NCBI GenBank assembly: GCA_964427895.1
Contig: CAYRUZ010000033.1
Coordinates: 1 to 6,205 of the forward strand
From: CAYRUZ01 sp964427895
Lineage (GTDB): Bacteria > Patescibacteriota > Gracilibacteria > Peribacterales > Peribacteraceae
Length of the DNA: 6,205 nt
Reading direction: 5' to 3'
The notes beneath the pieces are model-generated. The model saw nothing but the letters and a program-made list of their open reading frames with translations. It ran no database searches and was not told where the DNA came from. Made by a program: the position numbers and the translations under genes. Position 1 is the stretch's first letter. The number at the start of each line of letters is the position of its first letter. This document shows, piece by piece, positions 1 to 6,160 of the stretch.

Positions 1-2465
1 TCGCGTCGTCCCAGCTGTCCCAGTTCATGGACCAGACCAACCCGATCTCCGAACTCGCGCACAAGCGCCGCTTGTCCGCCATGGGTCCCGGAGGACTCTC
101 CCGCGAGCGCGCATCCTTCGATGTCCGCGACGTGCACCCGTCCCACTACGGACGCATCTGTCCGATCGCCACGCCGGAAGGACCGAACATCGGTCTCGTG
201 GTGCACTTGGCCGGATTCGCCCGCGTGAACCAGTACGGCTTCCTCGAGACGCCGTACAAGGAGATCAAGCACACGGTGGCGATGGATCCAGACGCGTTGG
301 TCGGCCGCATTCTCGACATCGACGTGAAGGACGGCCGCAAGGTCCTCTTCCATGAAGGGGACAAGGTGGAGAACAAGGACATGGCCCGCAAGGTCGTCGC
401 TGCACTCAAGAAGGAGTACAAGGACATTCCCGTGCGCGCCTACTCGACCGGCAAGGTGAGCTACATGGATGCGGAGCAGGAGCGCCGCCTGGTCATCGCT
501 CAGGCGCAGGCCGACGAAGACTTCACCGAATTCGGCGAGTTCAAGTCGACGCGCGTCTCCGCCCGCAAGGGAGGGGAGCCCACGCTCGCGCACGTCCGCG
601 ACGTGACCCACATCGATATTTCTCCGAAGCAGATTCTGTCCGAAACGACGGCGCTCATCCCGTTCCTGGAGCACGACGACAACACCCGCGCGTCCATGGG
701 AACGAACATGCAACGCCAGGCCGTTCCGCTCATCAAGCCGCATGCGCCGCTCGTCGGTACGGGTATGGAAGGCATTTCCGCCCGCGCTTCCGGGCACGCG
801 CTCATCGCGGAAGAGGACGGCGAAGTGACGTATGCCGACGCCCAGGAAGTGAGCGTCGTGTACCGCTCCGGCCGCAAGCAGACCTACAAGCTGCACACCT
901 TCATGCGCAGTAACCAGGGCACGTGTTTCCACATGCGCCCGGTGGTGGAGAAGGGGGACAAGGTCCACAAGGGCGACACGCTCGCCGACGGCGCGTCCGT
1001 CGAGGGCGGAGAGCTCGCTCTCGGTCAGAACCTCCTCGTGGCCTACATGTCTTGGCAGGGATACAACTTCGAAGATGCCATCATCATCTCCGATCGCGTC
1101 GTGCAGGAAGGCTACTTCGATTCCATTCACATCGAGTCCTACATCACCGACGTTCGCGAGACGAAGCTCGGACCCGAAACCGTCACGCGCGACATCCCGA
1201 ACGTCGGCGAGGCGAAGCTGAAGGACCTCGACACGGACGGCATCGTCCGCATCGGCGCCACGGTGCACGAAGGCGACATCCTCGTGGGTAAGATCACGCC
1301 GAAGGGCGAGACCGAGCTCACGCCGGAAGAGCGCCTGCTCCAGGCGATCTTCGGCGACAAGGCCAAGGACGTGAAGGACAGCTCGCTGCGCCTCCCGGGC
1401 GGAGCCGGCGGAAAGGTGGTCGATGTGCATATCTTCGACCGCGCGCAGGGTGACGAACTCTCCACGGGCGTCATCAAGCAGATCGAGGTTTTCGTGGCCC
1501 AGACCCGCAAGGTCCAGGTCGGAGACAAGATGGCCGGACGCCACGGAAACAAGGGAGTCGTCTCGCGCATCGTTCCGCGCGAAGACATGCCGTTCCTTGA
1601 GGACGGCACGCCGGTGGACATCATCTTGAACCCCCTCGGCGTCCCCTCCCGTATGAACATCGGGCAGATCCTCGAGACGCACTTGGGATGGGCCTGCGAG
1701 AAGCTCGGCATCAAGATCGCCACGCCGGCGCTCAACGGCATTTCTCCGGCGCAGATTGAGGGATTCCTCAAGGCGGCGGGCCTGCCGGGAGACGGCAAGG
1801 TGCAGCTGTTCGACGGCCGCACGGGCGAGAAGTTCGCCCACAAGACGACCGTCGGAATGGTGTACATGCTCAAGCTGCTCCACTTGGTCGAGGACAAAAT
1901 TCACGCACGCTCCGTCGGACCCTACTCGCTCGTCACGCAGCAGCCTCTCGGAGGCAAGGCGCAGCACGGAGGGCAGCGCTTCGGAGAGATGGAAGTGTGG
2001 GCGCTCGAAGCTTACGGCTCGGCCTACACGCTGCAGGAAATGCTCACGATCAAGTCCGACGACGTCATCGGCCGCTCCAAGGCGTACGAGAGCATCGTCA
2101 AGGGCGAGGCCATCCAGCGCCCGTCCATCCCCGAGTCGTTCAACGTCTTGGTCAAGGAACTCCAGGCACTCGGACTCAAGGTGGAACTGCTCAAGTTCAA
2201 GGAAGAAGTGGTCCCCGAGGAGCGCGTCACCGTCGAGCCCAACGAGGTGGAGACGGTCGAGCTCCAGAGTCGCATCGAAGCCGAAGCCGAGGCAGACGAC
2301 ATTGTCCCGATGAAGGACAAGATCGCCGAACTCGAAGAGCTGTCGACCGAGACCGAAGCCGAAGTGAAGGTCGGCGTGGAAGAGGGCATCTCCGATGCGT
2401 CCGGAGAGACGCAGAAGGAAGAGCTCGAAGACGCCGAGGCCATCCGCGAGGTGGAAGGGGACTGA
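1..2465 (+). CDS. rpoB: DNA-directed RNA polymerase subunit beta, 5'-truncated by the window edge
   Basis: This is the catalytic beta subunit of bacterial RNA polymerase, which acts in the cytoplasm with alpha, beta' and omega. The frame is open from base 3, so the ATG at 27 is internal (Met515 in E. coli numbering) and roughly 500 N-terminal residues are missing. Counting from that Met, visible landmarks are: the rifampicin-pocket segment (just before residue 1 to about 22), TPEGPNIGL (49-57), GYNFED (345-350, acidic pair near the active centre), GKITPKGETELTPEE (421-435), GDKMAGRHGNKG (499-510; its two lysines match E. coli K1065 and K1073, which contact the initiating nucleotide), and the C-terminal anchor with FGEMEVWALEAYG (652-664). 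The segment before GDKMAGRHGNKG is short, without the large insert of proteobacterial beta. After residue 722 an acidic tail of about 90 residues extends beyond the usual C-terminus. The gene ends in TGA, 54 bases from the stop of the convergent gene, and rpoC does not follow. Identity is certain; only the 5' end is absent. Confidence 0.99.
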   Translation, partial: ASSQLSQFMDQTNPISELAHKRRLSAMGPGGLSRERASFDVRDVHPSHYGRICPIATPEGPNIGLVVHLAGFARVNQYGFLETPYKEIKHTVAMDPDALVGRILDIDVKDGRKVLFHEGDKVENKDMARKVVAALKKEYKDIPVRAYSTGKVSYMDAEQERRLVIAQAQADEDFTEFGEFKSTRVSARKGGEPTLAHVRDVTHIDISPKQILSETTALIPFLEHDDNTRASMGTNMQRQAVPLIKPHAPLVGTGMEGISARASGHALIAEEDGEVTYADAQEVSVVYRSGRKQTYKLHTFMRSNQGTCFHMRPVVEKGDKVHKGDTLADGASVEGGELALGQNLLVAYMSWQGYNFEDAIIISDRVVQEGYFDSIHIESYITDVRETKLGPETVTRDIPNVGEAKLKDLDTDGIVRIGATVHEGDILVGKITPKGETELTPEERLLQAIFGDKAKDVKDSSLRLPGGAGGKVVDVHIFDRAQGDELSTGVIKQIEVFVAQTRKVQVGDKMAGRHGNKGVVSRIVPREDMPFLEDGTPVDIILNPLGVPSRMNIGQILETHLGWACEKLGIKIATPALNGISPAQIEGFLKAAGLPGDGKVQLFDGRTGEKFAHKTTVGMVYMLKLLHLVEDKIHARSVGPYSLVTQQPLGGKAQHGGQRFGEMEVWALEAYGSAYTLQEMLTIKSDDVIGRSKAYESIVKGEAIQRPSIPESFNVLVKELQALGLKVELLKFKEEVVPEERVTVEPNEVETVELQSRIEAEAEADDIVPMKDKIAELEELSTETEAEVKVGVEEGISDASGETQKEELEDAEAIREVEGD

Positions 2466-2481
2466 TCGACATGGTCGTCAA

Positions 2482-2509
2482 AAAAAGCCCGCCGGAAGGC
2501 GGGCTTTTT
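2482..2509. terminator. Bidirectional intrinsic terminator between convergent genes
   Basis: An 8-bp G+C-rich stem (2486-2493 with 2498-2505) closes a GGAA (GNRA) tetraloop. On the + strand it runs into five T; on the - strand the seven A at 2480-2486 give a seven-T run. It can therefore end rpoB transcription from the left and transcription of the peptidase-like gene (stop at 2520) from the right. It begins 16 bases after the rpoB stop, so no co-transcribed rpoC is expected downstream. Confidence 0.93.
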
Positions 2510-2519
2510 GTATGCTCTT

Positions 2520-5500
2520 TTAGATGTACTGTTCGCCCTCCGGAATGAGGCGCACAGGCTCGCGCGCCGTTTCCACATATCCACTGTCGAAACCGCTGCT
2601 GCGCCGCACTCCAGGGTTGAAGCCGATATGCACCTGGGTCGCGGAATCCGCGAGCATGTGCGCTTCGCCGTAGGGTTTGCCTTGAGCGAGATAATACTCG
2701 AGAAATTGACTGTAGTGGCTGCCGGTAATGTTCGAGGATGTGGAGATCGTGTGCGTAACGACGGTAATGCGTCCTTCAGTCGCGCCGCGGTTATCAATCA
2801 ATGCCGTGTACGGCATGCTGGCTGCGTTGTCGGGATCTTGATCGGGAGTTGTCCCCCAACCGCCGTAGCAGGCGCAGGAATCGATCGTGACGTGCATTTG
2901 AGGGTAGCGCCGGAAGATCTGCATCATTTCTTCGTAGCGCACTCTCCATCGGCCGTCACTTGCCTTCGGCCCCTTCGGGAAAACGAGGGTGCCGCTCTGG
3001 CTGCCGTGACAGTCGATACTGAGATACAGGTCGGTAATTCCCAGAGCGAGGTTTTGCTGAATGGTCTGCTCGATGATGGTCAGAGGGTTCGTTGCCTCAA
3101 TATCTTGTGACAGGCCCGATGCGGAAGGCACGATGTGATATCCCTGGCTGGATAGAGTGTCGATGAGGCGGCTGAAATCACTTCTCCCTCGTTGGAAATT
3201 CGGTCCGTCATATTGAAGGCCGAACAACTGAAGCGCTGCGACGGGGCGATTCTTCGGAAGATCGAAGCCCGGTCGTCCTTCATGGGGAAGCATCTCCGCC
3301 GCGTCACGCTCCTCACTCTGGCGGTTGAAGTTCGCGATGCGACGATATTGATCGAATGTGCGCGTCCAGTCGGTGTGCATCACTGCCTGCAGCTTGCCGT
3401 CCGGCCCCAATTTGATCGTGAAAATGCCTCCTTCAATGTACGCCTGGATGCGTCGATCGCACGATCCGTCCGGTGCGGCTTTCCAAATGATCAAATCATC
3501 GCTGTCGTAGACTTGGCTTGTATTCGGCCGGCTCACGTACCACGTCTCGGTCGAGCCGCCGCTACGGACAACGATGCGGAATTTATATCCCGTTGTGTTG
3601 TCTGCAGGCACCGGTTCGAACGTGTAGTCGCCCGATGTCTTCGGTCCCATCTCGTTCAAAAGATTGGCAATCAATGTGCCCATGCCAAAGTGACGGCCGT
3701 TTTTCATCATTTCCTCGGCGCTTGCATTGCGTTCGCGCCGCGCATCTGCGAAGTCCCCGGGAACTCTGTGCAGAGTGAGTTCCGTTACCTCCACCTGTCC
3801 CGTTTGATCATCTCCGATGTAATTGATGTTCAGCGTCGGTCGCGCGGCGATGAGGCGCCCTTCCCATTGGGGACGGAAGCGACCGCCGGAAGCGGACCGT
3901 TGCGTCGCGATCAGAGCGTTGACCGCTTGAACCTTCTCCCGGATGGCGGCGACGTGCGCATCCACGCCCTCGGCGGCGATGCCCGTCGTTTCGGCGAGCG
4001 TGGTGATTTCCGCGCGCAATGCCACGATTTCTGCATTGGGTTCGGCTTCGCGTGTGTCGGGCGTGCGGGGTCGCGGCCGCGTGTCCGGCGTGGCGTCGAC
4101 GCGCTGTTTGAATTCCGCACCCTCGGTCTCCGCGCGTGCGACCAGCCGCGTCAGCGGCACGGAGAAGACGTCGACCTGCTGCGTCTGGCCGCGGTAGCGG
4201 AATTGCCAGTACGGCGGCGTCTCGTCTGCGGCGATGGTCAGTCCGGTCTGCAGCGGCACCGTGTCGCGCAGCGCATCGATGCGCCTGTCGATGGTGTACC
4301 GCATGACGCGCACGGCGTCGGTGACTTCCTGCGTCACGTCCGCACCGGCGGCGATCGTAAACGATTGCTCTTCTCCGACGCACGCGAGGACGACCGTGCG
4401 GTCTTCGATGCGTGCCACGGTGACGTACGGAAGCAGCGTGGCCGCTTCCACTTTTGCGCGGAATTCGTCGGCCGTCTCGGGTGTCCGCGGAGGCGTCTCT
4501 GGCGGTCGTGTGTCCGGCGTCGCGTCGATCCGCTGCTTGAATTCCGTCGCCACGCTCTGCGCGTGCTCGACGAGTTGCGTCAGCGGCACGGCGAACACGT
4601 CCACTTGCTGCGTCTGATCCCGATAGCGCAACTGCCAGTACGGCGGCGTCTCTGCTGCGGCGACCGTCATGCCGTCCGGCAGGGTCAATGTATCGCGCAA
4701 AGAGTCGATGCGTCGGTCGGTGTTGTACCGGATAATGCGGATGCCGGCCGTGACGCTTTGCGTCACGTCGGCGCCGGGGTCGACGGTATACGTTTGCTCT
4801 TGGCCGAGGCAGCTGACCGTGTAGGTGCGGCCTCCGCCATACGTGACGGTGACGTATGGCAGGAGCGGTGCCGCTTCCACCTTCGCGCGGAATTCATCGG
4901 ATGTCTCCGTGGTCTCGGGTGTCTGTGGCGGATTCTCCGGCGTCGTGGGTGGATTCTGCGGCGGTACATCTTGCGGCGGCGTATCGCGCGGCGGGTCCTG
5001 CTGTGGAGCAAGCGGCGTGCCGTCGACGCGGCTGACCAAGCGACGCGCCATCTCCGGCAGTGCCGTGCGGATACTGTCCACGTTGCCCGGCTGCGTCAGC
5101 CAGACGTTCTCGGTGTTGTTCTTGTAACTGATGATCACCACCTCGGGCGTGCACGTCGTGATCGTCACCCCCTGCGGCAACGGAATGGCCCGCACGCGAT
5201 CTTCAAACTCCTTGCGGACCATCTCGGGGACGTTGCGCACGTCGGCGGTCGGCACGTTCGGAATCTGCTGCACGGGCAGCTGCGTCAGGGGTTGAGTGGT
5301 CGGCGTCTGCGGCTGATGGGTGCCATGCAGCAGGGTGCGCAGCCGGTCCATGAAGGTCTGGCCGTTGTTGCCGTCGAAGAGGCCGAACAAACGGTGGAAG
5401 AACGTATCGCGCGTCTGCGGATTATCGAGCGTCTCCTGGATGTGCTGCAGGATGTCGTACTGGCGATCCCGTAGTGCGGTGTTGTCGCTCAAGTGTCTCG

Positions 5501-5579
5501 CTTCCGGGTGGGGAAGTTCGGGCACTTCGTGCTGGTGCAGCAGGCGTCGCTCGCGTTCGATGCGCGGGGTGTGTGTCAT
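2520..5579 (-). CDS. Repeat-containing protein with C-terminal caspase-like (clan CD) cysteine peptidase domain
   Basis: This 1,019-residue protein does not match a named family that I recognise end to end. Residues 1-88 are charged and probably helical, with no signal peptide or membrane segment seen, so it is probably cytoplasmic. Residues 124-498 hold five related units of about 60 residues, separated by proline-rich linkers at about 187-222, 354-369 and 497-510. Residues 511-560 look like a long helix or coiled coil, and 565-750 a mostly beta domain of unknown type. Residues about 778-985 show the clan CD pattern: a hydrophobic strand (VAALQLFG), a strand ending in DCHGSQSG (His858), and a strand ending in TIDSCACYGG (Cys902 as likely nucleophile, Cys904 the alternative), then another strand (RITVVTHT) and a helix. 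H-G and D-x-C after hydrophobic strands are the clan's catalytic signature. Substrate and role are unknown; regulated self-cleavage or a death or defence role would be speculation. The ATG at 5579 is the first in frame and lies just after a candidate promoter, with no clear Shine-Dalgarno sequence. A 760-codon open frame on the other strand is a shadow. Confidence 0.9.
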   Translation of the reverse strand: MTHTPRIERERRLLHQHEVPELPHPEARHLSDNTALRDRQYDILQHIQETLDNPQTRDTFFHRLFGLFDGNNGQTFMDRLRTLLHGTHQPQTPTTQPLTQLPVQQIPNVPTADVRNVPEMVRKEFEDRVRAIPLPQGVTITTCTPEVVIISYKNNTENVWLTQPGNVDSIRTALPEMARRLVSRVDGTPLAPQQDPPRDTPPQDVPPQNPPTTPENPPQTPETTETSDEFRAKVEAAPLLPYVTVTYGGGRTYTVSCLGQEQTYTVDPGADVTQSVTAGIRIIRYNTDRRIDSLRDTLTLPDGMTVAAAETPPYWQLRYRDQTQQVDVFAVPLTQLVEHAQSVATEFKQRIDATPDTRPPETPPRTPETADEFRAKVEAATLLPYVTVARIEDRTVVLACVGEEQSFTIAAGADVTQEVTDAVRVMRYTIDRRIDALRDTVPLQTGLTIAADETPPYWQFRYRGQTQQVDVFSVPLTRLVARAETEGAEFKQRVDATPDTRPRPRTPDTREAEPNAEIVALRAEITTLAETTGIAAEGVDAHVAAIREKVQAVNALIATQRSASGGRFRPQWEGRLIAARPTLNINYIGDDQTGQVEVTELTLHRVPGDFADARRERNASAEEMMKNGRHFGMGTLIANLLNEMGPKTSGDYTFEPVPADNTTGYKFRIVVRSGGSTETWYVSRPNTSQVYDSDDLIIWKAAPDGSCDRRIQAYIEGGIFTIKLGPDGKLQAVMHTDWTRTFDQYRRIANFNRQSEERDAAEMLPHEGRPGFDLPKNRPVAALQLFGLQYDGPNFQRGRSDFSRLIDTLSSQGYHIVPSASGLSQDIEATNPLTIIEQTIQQNLALGITDLYLSIDCHGSQSGTLVFPKGPKASDGRWRVRYEEMMQIFRRYPQMHVTIDSCACYGGWGTTPDQDPDNAASMPYTALIDNRGATEGRITVVTHTISTSSNITGSHYSQFLEYYLAQGKPYGEAHMLADSATQVHIGFNPGVRRSSGFDSGYVETAREPVRLIPEGEQYI
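4053..4898 (-). repeat. In-frame tandem duplication (two 143-residue units) inside the peptidase-like gene
   Basis: Residues 228-370 and 371-509 are consecutive copies, both starting DEFRAKVEAA. Over the first 132 residues they align without a gap, with about two thirds identical by hand count (87 of 132). Shared blocks include LLPYVTV, GADVTQ, DRRID, ETPPYWQ, QTQQVDVF and DATPDTRP; the positions after LLPYVTV diverge. Each copy ends in a Pro/Thr-rich linker. Conservation of protein motifs while bases drift supports the - strand frame as the real one. Each copy itself consists of two related halves of about 60 residues. Confidence 0.9.
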
Positions 5580-5600
5580 GAATGTGTGTTAAATCCCACT

Positions 5601-5629
5601 ATTCTAGCAAAATTCGGCGATTCATGGAA
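5601..5629 (-). promoter_or_regulatory. Candidate extended -10 promoter for the peptidase-like gene
   Basis: Read on the - strand, TGC followed by TAGAAT (5609 down to 5601) is an extended -10 element with one mismatch to TATAAT. A weak -35 (TTCCAT, 5629-5624) lies 17 bases upstream. Transcription would start near 5594, leaving a leader of only about 15 bases before the ATG at 5579 and no good Shine-Dalgarno sequence at normal spacing. It is the best promoter match in front of this gene, but is a match by eye only. Confidence 0.4.
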
Positions 5630-5831
5630 GATCGATCTGTGGCCCGTATTGTTCTGGAGATCCACTCGCTGATCACTCCGAAAGAACGTTCGTACGGTCT
5701 ATTTTTGGCTCATTAAAGGCTTTTTCTGCCGTAAGCGGCAGGCATGACAGCAGGAAAATGATCTGTACAGAAAACTGGACAAGCTGAACATTCTGCCCAG
5801 CCCGGGCCAAAAACTTTCTGCTATTTTCTTC
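5610..5831. other. Divergent intergenic region without a recognisable gene
   Basis: This is the left part of the 581-base stretch between the peptidase-like gene and the 23S rRNA. No open frame looks coding. It contains a 6-bp hairpin with a TAAG loop (5726-5741) that has no T run after it on either strand, and the short palindromes CTGTACAG (5763-5770) and GCCCGGGC (5800-5807). The last part, 5809-5831, is A/T-rich and adjoins the + strand promoter. Confidence 0.6.
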
Positions 5832-5866
5832 TTGACGATGCATGTTGAGTGAGTAGACTCCTCACG
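5809..5866 (+). promoter_or_regulatory. Strong rRNA-type promoter (UP-like tract, -35, -10, G+C-rich discriminator)
   Basis: TTGACG (5832-5837) and TAGACT (5854-5859) are separated by 16 bases. Each hexamer is close to the sigma-70-type consensus. An A/T-rich tract (5809-5831) sits directly upstream like an UP element, and CCTCACGCG follows the -10, like the G+C-rich discriminators of stringently controlled rRNA promoters. The predicted start is near 5866. It points toward the hairpin/terminator element and the 23S gene. Assignment to the rRNA gene is inference from position. Confidence 0.6.
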
Positions 5867-5878
5867 CGTTATGGTCAA

Positions 5879-5939
5879 CTCGCGAGCACCCGTAGGATGA
5901 GACGTAGGTAGGTCGACTCATTCTGCGGGTGTGCGTGAG
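5879..5939 (+). promoter_or_regulatory. Long leader hairpin, likely antiterminator-like partner of the overlapping terminator
   Basis: Bases 5879-5901 pair with 5917-5939 in 22 of 23 positions (four G-U pairs, one A-G mismatch at 5885/5933), leaving a 15-base loop. Its right arm contains the whole left arm of the terminator stem (5925-5931), so the two structures exclude each other. CACCCG occurs in both competing strands (5887-5892 and 5941-5946). It starts about 13 bases after the predicted transcription start. The geometry fits a transcription attenuator; equally, it could be the body of a small RNA. No known riboswitch or T-box motif was recognised. Confidence 0.65.
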
Positions 5940-5954
5940 CCACCCGCTTTTTTT
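5925..5954 (+). terminator. Intrinsic terminator upstream of the 23S gene
   Basis: GCGGGTG (5925-5931) pairs perfectly with CACCCGC (5941-5947) across a 9-base loop, followed immediately by seven T (5948-5954). It is a good intrinsic terminator on the + strand, about 60-90 bases after the predicted start at 5866 and about 205 bases before the 23S gene. It would give an RNA of about 90 nt if it worked. Formation requires the longer hairpin at 5879-5939 to open. Confidence 0.75.
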
Positions 5955-6019
5955 GTCTCTAGGGACAAGGAAAGTCAGGAGAGGTTGTGGAGTGTGGGGT
6001 GGGCATGTCGCCCCGATCG

Positions 6020-6047
6020 TTCACAGCATCGGATATCGAGTCACAAT
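6020..6047 (+). promoter_or_regulatory. Weak candidate second promoter for 23S
   Basis: TTCACA (6020-6025, one mismatch to TTGACA) and CACAAT (6042-6047, two mismatches to TATAAT) are 16 bases apart, just before the A/T-rich stretch. If used, transcription would start near 6054 and bypass the terminator at 5925-5954. Tandem promoters are common for rRNA genes, but this match is modest. Confidence 0.25.
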
Positions 6048-6130
6048 TTGTATTAATAATTAATGAACAAGTATTCACGAGTCCGCCTGTGAGCATGTCC
6101 TGCTCGCTTCGCGTGACGCGTGAACAGTAC

Positions 6131-6155
6131 GGATGACGATCGCAAGATCTCATCC
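6131..6155 (+). other. GNRA-capped leader hairpin just before the 23S start
   Basis: GGATGA (6131-6136) pairs with TCATCC (6150-6155), one C (6137) bulges, and GATC (6138-6141) pairs with GATC (6146-6149) around a GCAA tetraloop. That gives ten base pairs with a stable GNRA cap, ending five bases before the predicted mature 23S 5' end. It probably folds in the precursor and may help processing; that role is inference. Confidence 0.6.
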
Positions 6156-6160
6156 AAAGG

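Larger units (their letters stand above)
5955..6160 (+). other. Probable pre-23S leader region
   Basis: No convincing protein, tRNA or 5S gene is visible. It holds small hairpins (GGGC/GCCC at 6001-6013; a 7-bp stem with a TGTCC loop at 6089-6107, lying within the arms TTCACG 6074-6079 and CGTGAA 6119-6124), an A/T-rich stretch around 6043-6066, and a GNRA-capped hairpin at 6131-6155. The structure density suits a rRNA leader, where one strand of the processing stem normally lies. Its partner would be downstream of the 23S gene, beyond the window. Confidence 0.5.

Noticed and set aside
2508..3110. 200-codon + strand frame after rpoB
   Set aside because: It lies antisense to the catalytic end of the peptidase-like gene, starts inside the terminator region and shows no domain features.
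4053..4898. Periodic repeats as a CRISPR or DNA-level repeat array
   Set aside because: The period of 429 bases is in frame, the similarity is at protein level, and there are no short identical repeats with spacers.
3192..5474. 760-codon open frame on the + strand, antisense to the peptidase-like gene
   Set aside because: The composition is heavy in Arg, His and Ala with no recognisable motifs, as expected for the shadow of a G+C-rich gene. The - strand frame has conserved repeats, linkers and a catalytic signature.
5726..5741. Hairpin CTGCCG-TAAG-CGGCAG as a terminator
   Set aside because: There is no T run after the stem on either strand; the T run precedes it on the + strand.
5849..5865. 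GTGAG/CTCAC inverted repeat over the -10 box as an operator
   Set aside because: Only five base pairs with a 7-base gap; too short to claim a binding site.
6100..6110. BoxA-like antitermination motif (TGCTCGCTT)
   Set aside because: Only the first five bases agree with the TGCTCTTTA consensus, and the bases are better explained as one arm of the 6089-6107 hairpin.
5959..6153. 64-codon - strand frame in the leader region
   Set aside because: No promoter or ribosome-binding site and an unremarkable composition. It lies over structured rRNA leader sequence.
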